A stretch of DNA of 54,193 bases, from the NCBI RefSeq assembly GCF_007097395.1, contig NZ_VKDC01000044.1, positions 1 through 54,193 on the forward strand, in the 5' to 3' direction. A model generated the notes under the pieces. That model did no database searches, was not told the origin of the DNA, and saw only the letters and a list, made by a program, of their open reading frames with translations. Source of the stretch: Fulvivirga sp. M361. Lineage in GTDB: Bacteria > Bacteroidota > Bacteroidia > Cytophagales > Cyclobacteriaceae. Positions 43,296 through 51,751 of the stretch are shown piece by piece. The translations under genes and the position numbers were made by a program. Position 1 is the stretch's first letter. Every line of letters begins with the position of its first letter.

Positions 43296-44663
43296 ATGAG
43301 TACTACATTACAATTTTTGGGAGCCACTAAACAAGTCACCGGTAGTAAATTTCTATTGGAAACCCATGGTTTAAGAATACTTGTAGACTGTGGTATGGAT
43401 ATGGAACAACGTGATGATGAACTATCACAATCTTTTCATTTTAACCCCAAAAGTATTGATGTACTGCTACTCACCCATGCCCACATTGATCACAGCGGGT
43501 TGATCCCTCTTTTAGTGAAAGAAGGTTTCGAAGGGCAAATCTATTGCACTTATGCTACTTACCATTTGACTGAAATACTCCTTTTTGATATCGCCAGGAT
43601 CAACCTCAAGAAGGCCAAAAGCAGAAAAAAACGGTTTAGAATTGATTTTTACGGGCCACGTGAAGTAGAAGATTGCCTGGACTACTTTCAACCTATAGAT
43701 GTGGAACAGAAAACGGCCCTTAATCAGGAGGTGTCCTTTTATTTTCGAACCGCAGGGCATCTGCTAGGAGCTGCACATATCGTGGTGGAAGCAGGTGAAA
43801 AAACCATTGTTTTCTCCGGTGACGTTGGTCGTTCAAATTATCCTCTGCTTAAAAACCCGGTCCCCGTACCGGTAGCTGACTATATAATCTGCGAAACCAC
43901 TTATGGCATGCGGGTGCATCAGGATAAAAACCCCGAGAAGATAATAGGAAAAATCATCCATGACTCCTGCGTTGCTGTGCCAGGACGCCTTATCATACCA
44001 TCGTTCAGCGTCGGACGTACACAAACCTTACTCTATATATTACATAAACTTCAGGTTGCCGGCAATTTACCTCCTATCAAAATTTTTACGGACAGCCCTT
44101 TAGCCAGGAAGAGTACACATGTGTACCAGGATTTTGCAGCGTACCTCAATTCCAAAGCGCGCCATTTCCAGGACGAACAAGGGTCATTGTTTAATTTTGA
44201 CAATCTCTTTTACATGGATGATATGAACAGTGCCGAAGAAATTGACAACTACAACGAACCCTGCATTATTATCACATCATCGGGTATGGTGAAAGGTGGG
44301 AAATCTGAAGACCATGTATTCAGAAACCTCAAGAACAGCTACTGCACGCTTCTTTTCATCGGGTACTGTTCGGAGGGTACCCTGGGCCGGCAATTGATGG
44401 ATGGTGTAAAAACTTTTCGTCGTAACGGACAGATATACAATGTAAGTGCAAGAGTACTTAGCACAGATGTACTAAGTGGACATGGTGACTTCAACAACCT
44501 CATGGACTTCTTCAAAACACAGGACAAGCAACGCTTACAAAAGGTTTTCTTAGTACATGGAGATGAAGATGCCATGCAAAATTTCAAAGAATCGCTTGAA
44601 CACCAAGGCGTTAATAAGGTTATTATTCCTGAATTCGGAGAACGGATCAGCTTAAGTGCTTAA
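43296..44663 (+). CDS. Metallo-beta-lactamase fold protein with beta-CASP and RMMBL domains
   Basis: A 455-residue protein of the CPSF73-like group of RNA-processing hydrolases. The metal site HAHIDH is at residues 61-66, further ligands are in GHLLGAAH and FSGDVGRSNYP (motif 4), the beta-CASP insertion contains SFSVGRTQTLLYIL and SSGMVKGGKSEDH, and the RMMBL C-terminus has SGHGDFNNLMDF and FLVHGDEDAM. It should be a cytosolic exo/endoribonuclease; RNA is the family's usual substrate. Single gene. Confidence 0.9.
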   Translation: MSTTLQFLGATKQVTGSKFLLETHGLRILVDCGMDMEQRDDELSQSFHFNPKSIDVLLLTHAHIDHSGLIPLLVKEGFEGQIYCTYATYHLTEILLFDIARINLKKAKSRKKRFRIDFYGPREVEDCLDYFQPIDVEQKTALNQEVSFYFRTAGHLLGAAHIVVEAGEKTIVFSGDVGRSNYPLLKNPVPVPVADYIICETTYGMRVHQDKNPEKIIGKIIHDSCVAVPGRLIIPSFSVGRTQTLLYILHKLQVAGNLPPIKIFTDSPLARKSTHVYQDFAAYLNSKARHFQDEQGSLFNFDNLFYMDDMNSAEEIDNYNEPCIIITSSGMVKGGKSEDHVFRNLKNSYCTLLFIGYCSEGTLGRQLMDGVKTFRRNGQIYNVSARVLSTDVLSGHGDFNNLMDFFKTQDKQRLQKVFLVHGDEDAMQNFKESLEHQGVNKVIIPEFGERISLSA

Positions 44664-44863
44664 CTTGGTCATAAACAAAATGGTAGATGTATATCAAAAG
44701 GTGCGATAGGTTAATTTGATGGATCGCAGTCACACAGCTTTAGAAAACGTATTTTTGTTAAAAGATAATTAGATAGCCCGTTTTCTTTCCTTCTTACTTA
44801 GCACCAATTGTTTAAATTACACACTTGAAATAGTAATCAACCTATTAACATATTACCCTCATT

Positions 44864-45778
44864 ATGAAAGAAATGAAACTCGCGTTAGATTGGACCCCTA
44901 ATACTAACCACACGGGTTTTTATGTAGCCCGGTCCAAAGGCATGTACAGAAATCATGGCATTGATCTGGAAATTATATCACCGGAAGAAGACGACTATTC
45001 CGTTACCCCGGTGAAAAAACTTGAGTTGGGGCAGGTGGATTTTGCCATCGCTCCTTCCGAAAGTGTTATCAGCTTAAACACAAAAGCCCGTCCGGCAGCA
45101 GCCAGAGCTATAGCTGCCATTTTTGAAGAAGATCTCAGCGCCATTGTAGCACTGTCATCCAGCGGCATAGAAAGACCTGCCGATCTGGATGGCAAAATTT
45201 ACGCCTCTTATCAAGCCCGGTATGAAGATACCATAGTAAAGCATATGATCATTAATGATGGCGGTAAGGGCGATGTTAACATTGATTATCCAAAGAAACT
45301 TGGCATTTGGGATACATTGCTGGCAAAGAAAGCAGATGCCACCTGGATCTTTCTGAACTGGGAAGGTATAGAAGCCAAAGGTAAAGGAGTGTCACTGAAT
45401 AAATTCAAAATGGATGATTTCAATATCCCTTATGGATACTCGCCTGTAATAGTAGCGTTAGACGAAAACATTAAAGGACAAGAGAAAGATATACGAAATT
45501 TCTTAAAGGCAACTAAAGAAGGTTTTCTCTATGCGAAAGAACATCCTGAACAGTCTTCCAGTATATTAAGCCCATATATTTCCAAAAGAGACCTGGACAA
45601 TATTGACTTGATGGCCAGCCAAAAATATACGTCCAGGCATTATGGTGGAAGTAGCACATGGGGTGTTATGCGTAAAGAACGTATCGTTCAGTTCTGCCAA
45701 TGGCTTAACAAAAATCAGTTAGAGACTTCGGAAATCCCAATGAATGAACTATTTACCAATGACTTATTAGAAAACTAA
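44864..45778 (+). CDS. Cytosolic THI5/NMT1-like protein
   Basis: A 304-residue protein with the SsuA/THI5-like (periplasmic binding type II) fold: KLALDWTPNTNHTGFYVARSKGMYRNHGIDLE, LELGQVDFAIAPSES, and FLKATKEGFLYAKEHPEQ. It has no signal peptide or lipobox, so unlike ABC-importer binding proteins it should stay in the cytosol. It has a single cysteine and no Cys-rich CCCFC motif of the single-turnover Thi5 pyrimidine synthase, so that activity is unlikely by the same mechanism. No thiamine genes or transporter are adjacent. A possible -7 box TATTTTTG lies at 44750-44757. Confidence 0.82.
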   Translation: MKEMKLALDWTPNTNHTGFYVARSKGMYRNHGIDLEIISPEEDDYSVTPVKKLELGQVDFAIAPSESVISLNTKARPAAARAIAAIFEEDLSAIVALSSSGIERPADLDGKIYASYQARYEDTIVKHMIINDGGKGDVNIDYPKKLGIWDTLLAKKADATWIFLNWEGIEAKGKGVSLNKFKMDDFNIPYGYSPVIVALDENIKGQEKDIRNFLKATKEGFLYAKEHPEQSSSILSPYISKRDLDNIDLMASQKYTSRHYGGSSTWGVMRKERIVQFCQWLNKNQLETSEIPMNELFTNDLLEN

Positions 45779-45806
45779 GTGAACCTAATGATCATTTTAA
45801 GTTCAC
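45779..45806. terminator. Weak bidirectional terminator
   Basis: GTGAAC (45779-45784) and GTTCAC (45801-45806) form a 6-bp stem with an AT-rich loop containing TGATCA. It sits between convergent genes and overlaps the last codons of the DUF2490 gene. T-runs are short. Confidence 0.35.
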
Positions 45807-46490
45807 ATAAAATGAGGTGAGCACAAATACCCGATGATCTATCTTTCCGTACAGATCACCCGAACGCAGTTGCAGGTCCATCTGCAGCTTAAGTTTACGG
45901 GTCCATAGTTTACCTGCTCCCACTGAAACCCTATTTTCAAGGCTATCACCACCCTCATCCGGAAATGCGGTTACTAATTCGTTAGCGGTAATAAAATAAT
46001 ACTCGCCAATATCCAGTTTTTCTCCACTAAACGGACGGTCCATTGACAAACGATATCGGATGCGGTATTCAAAAAACTCATTCCCCCAGCGTTGTTCCGT
46101 CTGTAACCTGCTGGCCAGGCGTGATGCCGTACGTAAATGGACATAACTAAGCTGTTGTATCAACCGGTTTTCGTAAAGCCCTTTCCCTTCGAAAGGTTCT
46201 CTCCTGCGATGACGATAGCCAAGAGATAAAGACAATCGCTGATTTACGCGCCGGGATATGTACTGCGTAACCTCCAGGAAGTTGGAGAAAAACTGAATAC
46301 CATCACCTGCGTCATTTCGATCGTAAAAACCATTACGACCCGTAAGCGTAGTATTCATATGCCATTGATCGTTGATCTTATAACTAATAGGGACGCCCAT
46401 CTCCCAATGAGCCACCAGGTCACCCGATTGGGCTTGTAAAGATTGAAAGAACAGCCCTAAAATACCAGCTAACAGAACCCGACGTATCAA
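45792..46490 (-). CDS. DUF2490 outer-membrane protein
   Basis: A 232-residue predicted outer-membrane beta barrel of the DUF2490 family with signal peptide 1-20 (ending LQAQ). Long amphipathic strands with RLSLSLGYRHRRREPF and RLQTEQRWGNEFFEYRIRYRLS are typical. The family is common in Bacteroidota and has no known substrate. It overlaps the upstream PepSY-like gene by 4 bp and ends an operon with the cupin. Confidence 0.83.
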   Translation of the reverse strand: MIRRVLLAGILGLFFQSLQAQSGDLVAHWEMGVPISYKINDQWHMNTTLTGRNGFYDRNDAGDGIQFFSNFLEVTQYISRRVNQRLSLSLGYRHRRREPFEGKGLYENRLIQQLSYVHLRTASRLASRLQTEQRWGNEFFEYRIRYRLSMDRPFSGEKLDIGEYYFITANELVTAFPDEGGDSLENRVSVGAGKLWTRKLKLQMDLQLRSGDLYGKIDHRVFVLTSFYVNLK

Positions 46491-47062
46491 TACAATAAAT
46501 TATCTTGAGCTCGGTTAATAATACGTCTTTTGGACAAAAAACGACCTTTTTGATCAAAAAGGTATTCTTCACTATACCAGCTTTTTTCCTTGAGGACATC
46601 TATCTCCAGTTCATAAAAAACAGGACCTTCCCACTTCTCACTCAATACCTGGTCCAATGTATTATAAGGGCTGGCGCCTTCATGACGGTATTGTTGCTGG
46701 CATTTTATGATATCAAATGATTTGAATTTAGAGGCCAAATAACTTTCCAGACTGTCGCGAACTGATTCGGGCATGTATGTATATTTTTGAGTGATCTCTA
46801 TATCTTCCAGAATGCCTGTAGTACTAAACTCCACACTAAATCTTCTACCCCTGTACAGGAATTTTGCCTCATATGAGGTCCTGGTACCATCCGTTTCCTG
46901 GAAGTAACGTAATTTTCTCCACTTGGGAATAAAAGCTTCCATGGCCTTCATAGCTGTCTGAGGCATCTCATCAGGAGAAATTCTTCTTTCGCTTTCTCTC
47001 TTTTCCTGAGCAGCCAATGAAAAGGCCAGGCAGCACATAAGAAGTAAGATAAAAGCTTTCAT
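46487..47062 (-). CDS. Secreted PepSY-like protein
   Basis: A 191-residue exported protein with signal peptide 1-18 (CLAFSLAAQ). The region MPQTAMKAMEAFIPKWRKLRYFQETDGTRTSYEAKFLYRGRRFSVEFSTTGIL resembles PepSY-like/BLIP-type repeats that bind or inhibit partner proteins. Its last codons overlap the DUF2490 gene by 4 bp, so the two are coupled. A possible role is as periplasmic partner of that barrel. Confidence 0.7.
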   Translation of the reverse strand: MKAFILLLMCCLAFSLAAQEKRESERRISPDEMPQTAMKAMEAFIPKWRKLRYFQETDGTRTSYEAKFLYRGRRFSVEFSTTGILEDIEITQKYTYMPESVRDSLESYLASKFKSFDIIKCQQQYRHEGASPYNTLDQVLSEKWEGPVFYELEIDVLKEKSWYSEEYLFDQKGRFLSKRRIINRAQDNLLY

Positions 47063-47066
47063 ATCT

Positions 47067-47600
47067 CTAGGCTCTCGTTAATTGTGTAATCAATGTTTTA
47101 TGCTGCGGATACTCTTTCACAAGGGCCTTTCTTCCGGCCATTTCAAAGTCTTGGAAATCGAAGCCCGGAGCTACTGTACAGCCTGCCAGTGCAAAACCTT
47201 CTTCTTGCTCCACTCTTGAAGCAAACCAACAACCGGCAGGCACAACGGCCTGTAGTACCTCACCCTCTTTGATATTTCTTCCCAGCTTGATCACCCGAAG
47301 CAAAGCATCCGGATAAATAACATATACTGACAAGTCCGTGCCGTCATAAAAGTGCCACATTTCATCCGACTTGATCCTGTGAAAAGCAGAAAAATGCCCA
47401 TGCTGCAAAAGATAATAAATACCGGTGCATACGTTCCGAGGTCCCTCAAACGAAGCTAATTCCACCGTATCGTTTCCCCTGTACGTCTCTTTATAAAAAC
47501 CGCCCTCCGGATGTGGAATCAAATTCAGGTGATCTACATAATCCTGAGGGCCGGGAACTTGATCATCTTTAGGCATAATTATCATCTGTAAATCAACCAT
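47067..47600 (-). CDS. DUF985 cupin protein
   Basis: A 177-residue RmlC-like cupin of the DUF985 family: HPEGGFYKETYRG near residue 30, FHRIKSDEMWHFYDGTDLSVYVI near residue 75 with the metal-type His, and GCTVAPGFDFQDFEMAGRKALVKEYPQH at the end. It is probably a cytosolic enzyme or small-molecule binder. It leads a three-gene unit with the PepSY-like and DUF2490 genes (4-nt gap). Confidence 0.88.
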   Translation of the reverse strand: MVDLQMIIMPKDDQVPGPQDYVDHLNLIPHPEGGFYKETYRGNDTVELASFEGPRNVCTGIYYLLQHGHFSAFHRIKSDEMWHFYDGTDLSVYVIYPDALLRVIKLGRNIKEGEVLQAVVPAGCWFASRVEQEEGFALAGCTVAPGFDFQDFEMAGRKALVKEYPQHKTLITQLTRA

Positions 47601-47772
47601 TTATTCAATAAAAATAACACCTTCCATGTACATGGTAACCATGCCCACTTAATAAGCTAGTGTAAAACTAATCAATAAACGAGGCTCCACACCTAAATCG
47701 TTGTCATTAAGCAGCAATAATTCAAAAAGTAAAACAGACTGGATTACCTTTACCCACTTTTACAGAACGTGA

Positions 47773-48228
47773 ATGAAAAAGGAAATCAAGCTACAGCTGT
47801 ATCAATTGTGCCGGGAACAGATTGAAGAACGCATAAAAAATATCATCCATGCTATTCAATTGGCCAAAGAGTCAGCAGAAGGAGAAACCAAAAGCTCTGC
47901 AGGAGATAAATATGAGACCGGGCGAGCTATGATGCAGCAAGAAATAGAAAACCAGTCACGGCAGCTGGTGGAATCAAAGAAACTGCAGCAAGCCCTGAGC
48001 AGTATAGACGTTAAAACAAATACGGATGTGGCAGCGTTAGGAAGTTTGGTGATTACGGATGGCGCCGCTTTCTATTTATCTGTCAGTTTGGGCAGGCTGA
48101 AAGTGGAAGGGGAAGATTACTTCGCCATTTCGCCCTTATCACCCATCGGAGCTTTGCTGTCAGGTAAAAAGAAAGGGGATACTTTCAGTTTCAATGGAAA
48201 GCAAATCCGGATTACTGACATTATTTAG
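47773..48228 (+). CDS. GreA/GreB-like protein
   Basis: A 151-residue protein with an N-terminal helical hairpin (about 1-70) and a C-terminal GreA/GreB-like beta domain (about 80-150: GSLVITDGAAFYLSVSLG, ISPLSPIGALLSGKKKGDTFSF). Gre factors enter the RNA polymerase secondary channel and stimulate RNA cleavage. The tip of the hairpin here carries GETKSSAGDKYETGRAM, which does not show the usual acidic Asp-Glu pair at the same place, so it may be a regulator and not a cleavage factor. In databases such proteins are often mislabelled 3-oxoacyl-ACP synthase. Confidence 0.75.
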   Translation: MKKEIKLQLYQLCREQIEERIKNIIHAIQLAKESAEGETKSSAGDKYETGRAMMQQEIENQSRQLVESKKLQQALSSIDVKTNTDVAALGSLVITDGAAFYLSVSLGRLKVEGEDYFAISPLSPIGALLSGKKKGDTFSFNGKQIRITDII

Positions 48229-48291
48229 CAGGTCAATAAACCTCTGAAAATCAAGTGTCACTTATCTTCTATATTTCCGTTAAGCAAGAGT

Positions 48292-50028
48292 ATGAGTAAA
48301 TCAAAAGTGACCATAGGCTATGTATTCAAAACGATCATTTGGCCTAGAAGAAAATTTGTTTTTATCGGGCTCATCCTGATCGTGATCAGTCGTATGGCCA
48401 ACCTGGTGCTACCTTATGCCAGTAAAATATTAATAGATGATATCATTCCTGTCAATGATATGGAGCAGCTGAAGATCCTGCTCATAGTAGTGGTGACAGC
48501 CGTTAGTGTGCAAGCCATTACTTCATTTTTACTCACACAGATCCTTAGCGTAGAGGCGCAGCACCTGATAGCCCAACTCCGGGCTAAGGTACAACGGCAT
48601 ATCCTGCAACTGCCCATCTGCTTTTTTGATAATACGAAAACGGGAGAACTGGTATCACGGATCATGACCGATGTAGAAGGCGTAAGAAACCTGGTGGGCA
48701 CAGGACTCCTGCAACTTTTTGGAGGCATTCTCACTGCTATCGTATCTCTGGTTTTACTGATCAGTATCAGCCCGATGATGACCCTTTATGTACTGGTACC
48801 TGTGGCTATTTTTGGCATGATATCGCTCAAAGCATTTGGATACATCCGTCCGATATTCCGGGAACGGGGCAAAATAAATGCCGAGGTGACCGGCAGGCTG
48901 ACAGAAACCCTGGGAGGTGTACGGGTGATCAAGGGTTTTAATGCGGAAGCACAGGAAATCAGAACATTCGAAGATGGGGTTGACCGCCTTTTTCAAAATG
49001 TCAAAAAGAGTCTTACATCTACCAGCATTGTCACCAGTTCAGCAACCTTTTTATTAGGGCTGGCCTCTACAGGAATTATGGGTATCGGGGGCTATATGAT
49101 TATGAAAGGTGATCTTTCTTTTGGGGAATTCCTTTCCTTTACCTTGTACCTGGGGTTTATGATTGCACCTATCGTGCAGATGAGTAACATAGGAAGCCAG
49201 CTTACGGAGGCTTTTGCAGGGCTGGACCGTACCGAAGAGATCATGAACACTCCCCTGGAGGCAGACCACAAAGACCGGAAAGTAAAGCTGGAAGCTACAA
49301 AAGGACACATAAATTTCGAGAACGTTTCATTTGCTTATGAAAAGGACAAGCCCGTAGTAAAAGATGTGAATTTCGAAGCTCCGGCAGGCTCTGTAACTGC
49401 ACTGGTAGGTACCTCGGGTAGTGGAAAAACCACCATAGCAGGGCTGGCCGCCTCTTTTTTGAATCCGGATGAAGGGCGCATCACTATTGATGGCATTGAC
49501 CTTGCCAAAGTCACTTTAGAAAGCTTTAGAAGTGGGTTGGGAGTGGTACTCCAGGATGATTTTTTGTTTGAAGGCACTATCCGGGAAAATATTATGTTCC
49601 CCCGGCCTAATGCCACCCGGGAGCAACTGGACCTGGCCGTAAAAGCTGCTTATGTTCATGAGTTTACTGATCGTTTTGAAGAGGGGCTGGATACATTGAT
49701 CGGAGAAAGAGGCGTTAAATTATCAGGCGGACAGCGTCAAAGGATCGCCATAGCACGCGCCATACTGGCTGACCCTCGTATACTGATATTAGACGAAGCT
49801 ACTTCTAACCTGGATACGGAAAGTGAGACTTTCATACAGGCCAGTTTGAAAGAGTTGATGGCAGGACGTACTACTTTCGTAATTGCTCACAGACTAAGTA
49901 CCATCCGGCAGGCAGACCAGATATTGGTCATAGAAGATGGAAATATTGTAGAGCGCGGAAAACATGATGAACTCATTGAAAAAGAGGGCCGGTACTTTCA
50001 GCTTTATACTTATCAAGCCAGAATTTAG
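48292..50028 (+). CDS. ABC exporter, fused permease and ATPase
   Basis: A 578-residue half-exporter. Transmembrane domain with six helices (about 20-305), then the ATPase domain: Walker A GTSGSGKTT near residue 371, Q-loop (LQDDFLF), signature KLSGGQRQR, Walker B ILILDEATSNLD and H-loop IAHRLST. All catalytic residues look intact, so it can work as a homodimer. Six-helix exporter of lipids, drugs or peptides; substrate unknown. A hairpin-rich intergenic region starts immediately after it. Confidence 0.93.
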   Translation: MSKSKVTIGYVFKTIIWPRRKFVFIGLILIVISRMANLVLPYASKILIDDIIPVNDMEQLKILLIVVVTAVSVQAITSFLLTQILSVEAQHLIAQLRAKVQRHILQLPICFFDNTKTGELVSRIMTDVEGVRNLVGTGLLQLFGGILTAIVSLVLLISISPMMTLYVLVPVAIFGMISLKAFGYIRPIFRERGKINAEVTGRLTETLGGVRVIKGFNAEAQEIRTFEDGVDRLFQNVKKSLTSTSIVTSSATFLLGLASTGIMGIGGYMIMKGDLSFGEFLSFTLYLGFMIAPIVQMSNIGSQLTEAFAGLDRTEEIMNTPLEADHKDRKVKLEATKGHINFENVSFAYEKDKPVVKDVNFEAPAGSVTALVGTSGSGKTTIAGLAASFLNPDEGRITIDGIDLAKVTLESFRSGLGVVLQDDFLFEGTIRENIMFPRPNATREQLDLAVKAAYVHEFTDRFEEGLDTLIGERGVKLSGGQRQRIAIARAILADPRILILDEATSNLDTESETFIQASLKELMAGRTTFVIAHRLSTIRQADQILVIEDGNIVERGKHDELIEKEGRYFQLYTYQARI

Positions 50029-50310
50029 GTCTGCGACGGTCTGCCGGCATTTCACCTGATATTACCGTAATCCTGCTAGCAAACGGAAACGTTCTGATAA
50101 ATTAACGAACGGCATGACAATAGTCCATACCTACACCTTATATACAGTGTTTCCTCTCAGTCGCTTGGGTTTCCGAGTGACGACTATCAATTAGGCCTCC
50201 GGCCGGTTTTAGTAATTAAAACTTCAAATGTCATCTTTCATCACACTGGTTTAGGGCGTCCGCCCGGTGGGTATAAAGAGGTTTAGATGGCATGGGAATA
50301 GGCGTATAAC

Positions 50311-50375
50311 AAACTTTTCAGGCTTTTCAATTTCCACACCATGACCACGGTATTAGCCTGGCTGTACTTCGGCCT
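50311..50375 (-). pseudogene. 3'-terminal relic of the GC-rich helical gene family
   Basis: On the minus strand GCCGAAGTACAGCCAGGCTAA (50352-50372) matches the last codons and stop of the gene at 53698 (GGCGTAGTACAGCCAGCTTAA) at 17 of 21 bases. The flank AACTTTTCAG-CTTTT-AATTTCC at 50312-50334 matches 53603-53625 downstream of that gene. The upstream coding part is gone, and about 60 bp between the two blocks present at 53.6 kb are missing here. Confidence 0.55.
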
Positions 50376-50470
50376 TGCTATTACCAACAACACCGGTTAG
50401 GTCTATCTATCCACATAGTAAAGTACAGAAGACAAGATCAAAAAGAAGTAAACCTTAGTCCATAGCTATA

Positions 50471-50552
50471 GAAAATACTGCCGTAAATGACGCCCGAGCG
50501 GATGCTCTATCCCATGGTAGGTCGTAGGAACGCTGCGCTTAACCTACGACCA
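50471..50552 (+). repeat. R1 repeat, copy A
   Basis: 82 bp, matching copy B (51408-51489) at 76 of 82 positions by eye. It contains hairpin 1 GAGC-GGAT-GCTC (50496-50507) and hairpin 2 GGTCGTAGG (50520-50528) with CCTACGACC (50543-50551). An outer pairing CCCAT/ATGGG (50511-50515 with 50560-50564) can extend the structure in this copy only. Confidence 0.85.
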
Positions 50553-50692
50553 GTTCAATATGGGAGCATCGACAAAACCTAGTTTATTACCGAAATAACG
50601 GCCTTTCCGGTAATCTACCGTAGCACCGCCTAAGCAAAACTGCGTAGTAAAAATTACGCTTTTTAGCTCTTATATAGCCACCCTCAGTACCC

Positions 50693-50700
50693 TAACTTTG
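50693..50700 (+). promoter_or_regulatory. -7 box for the small sorting-domain protein
   Basis: TAACTTTG, an exact TAnnTTTG, 36 nt upstream of ATG 50737. The -33 region is AT-rich without an exact TTTG. Confidence 0.5.
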
Positions 50701-50736
50701 TATTGTTGATTTGAAAGAAACGAAACAGAGAGTAAG

Positions 50737-51072
50737 ATGAAAAATATACTAATAGTAGCTGCCCTGATGATAGTAAGTGTGAGTACTGTTAAAGCGAATG
50801 TAAACAGCTTGACCCCACCCACTTCCGTAGAGCACTTTCAGGCTGAAGCCAAGGAGAATACCATTACATTAACCTGGGAAATCGCCGGTACGGACAGCAC
50901 TGAGGAAGTGGTGATCAACATCACCAATTTAGAAGGTACAGTGGTATACGAAACTACCGCGAAAGGTTACGCTGCTACACTGGCACTTGACGGTAAATTA
51001 GAGGCAGGAGTATACATGGCTCAGATAAGCGTAGGAAACGTTCAAAAAACCAAGCGGGTAGTGATCCGATAA
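50737..51072 (+). CDS. Minimal secreted protein with a type IX sorting-like domain
   Basis: A 111-residue exported protein: signal peptide 1-20 (VSTVKA), a short linker, then one beta domain (about 30-111) resembling type IX secretion type A C-terminal domains: VVINITNLEGTVVYETTAKG, LDGKLEAGVYMAQISVG, and the basic end TKRVVIR. There is no passenger domain between signal and sorting domain. It may be exported to the surface by itself or may be a domain-only decoy. It has its own promoter and terminator and lies between two R1 repeats. Confidence 0.8.
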   Translation: MKNILIVAALMIVSVSTVKANVNSLTPPTSVEHFQAEAKENTITLTWEIAGTDSTEEVVINITNLEGTVVYETTAKGYAATLALDGKLEAGVYMAQISVGNVQKTKRVVIR

Positions 51073-51102
51073 AAATATAGTTGATTTTGTGGAGAAGGGA
51101 TA

Positions 51103-51135
51103 AAAGCCTGATCGTGTTAGCGGTCGGGCTTTTTT
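51103..51135 (+). terminator. Terminator after the small sorting-domain protein
   Basis: Stem AAAGCCTGATC with GGTCGGGCTTT (two wobble pairs), loop GTGTTAGC, then a T-run. It begins 31 nt after the stop codon. Confidence 0.88.
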
Positions 51136-51236
51136 GCTTCTTCAGAAGTCTGTCCCTTCATATACGCTGCGAACGACTGGATAAAATACCTTGTGAATAC
51201 TCTCCCTGGTCTTTGGATAAGTGCAGCAGTCTTTAA

Positions 51237-51268
51237 TCCTCAGGGTCCTCTACGAGAGACCCTGAGGA
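51237..51268. repeat. 11-bp perfect inverted repeat
   Basis: TCCTCAGGGTC (51237-51247), 10-nt loop CTCTACGAGA with internal CTC/GAG, GACCCTGAGGA (51258-51268). No T-run follows on either side. Confidence 0.75.
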
Positions 51269-51407
51269 CGTGAGAAGGTCCATCCACATGATAACGTAAA
51301 AACAGTATCGAAAGGAAGTAAACCCGAATGGTGCCTCGGGTAATCACATCATAGATACACCCTCTACCTGGAGAGATATCCGGAATATTCACTTCGGTCC
51401 ACAGATA

Positions 51408-51489
51408 GAAAATGCTGCCATAAATGAAGCCCGAGCGGACGCTCTATCCCATTGTAGGTCGTAGGAACACTGCGCTTAACCTACGACCA
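51408..51489 (+). repeat. R1 repeat, copy B
   Basis: 82 bp, nearly identical to copy A. Hairpin 1 GAGC-GGAC-GCTC (51433-51444), hairpin 2 GGTCGTAGG (51457-51465) with CCTACGACC (51480-51488) and a 14-nt loop. Confidence 0.85.
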
Positions 51490-51518
51490 GGTAAGGGCTT
51501 AATCATAACTACAGATCG

Positions 51519-51600
51519 ACATTGCGAGCCTTCGGTGGGCCATGCGTGAGGAAAGGCGCGGCAATCTCCCCGTTTAAAGAGATGGCCTGCCTTTGCCGCT
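51519..51600. repeat. REP-like palindromic element
   Basis: Nested inverted repeats: GGCAATCTC (51560-51568) with GAGATGGCC (51579-51587), one mismatch, inside GCGGCAA (51558-51564) and TTGCCGC (51593-51599), preceded by ATTGC/GCAAT (51521-51525 and 51561-51565). The wording CATTGCGAG...GCGGCAATCTC resembles extragenic palindromes seen in many Bacteroidota genomes. Confidence 0.6.
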
Positions 51601-51751
51601 CCAAACCTACCTATTTGCATAACCGGTATGGTGATGACGTCCTAAGAAAGGGGTGGGAGACCCTGAGTAGGTGAATTGTGCTGATTGCCAGTATTTTATG
51701 CATTTGCCTAATTTGATCAATCTAAAAATCCTTTAAAAGTGGAATCTCATC

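Larger units (their letters stand above)
50029..50736. other. Hairpin-rich repeat region 1
   Basis: 708 bp without a gene. It contains a hairpin GTCGCTTGG-GTTT-CCGAGTGAC (50160-50181), two small GC-rich hairpins (50194-50204 and 50254-50265), a 3' relic of the GC-rich gene family (50311-50375) and one full copy of repeat R1 (50471-50552). The sequence 50399-50470 is also repeated, more loosely, upstream of the second R1 copy. Only the last 60 bp look like a promoter for the next gene. Confidence 0.8.
51073..51751. other. Hairpin-rich repeat region 2
   Basis: 679 bp without a gene. In order: terminator (51103-51135), an 11-bp perfect hairpin (51237-51268), a divergent duplicate of the 50399-50470 segment (about 51278-51326), R1 copy B (51408-51489) and a REP-like palindrome (51519-51600). 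Confidence 0.8.

Noticed and set aside
50454-51600. CRISPR array
   Set aside because: Repeats are few, unequally spaced, with no regular spacers and no cas genes.
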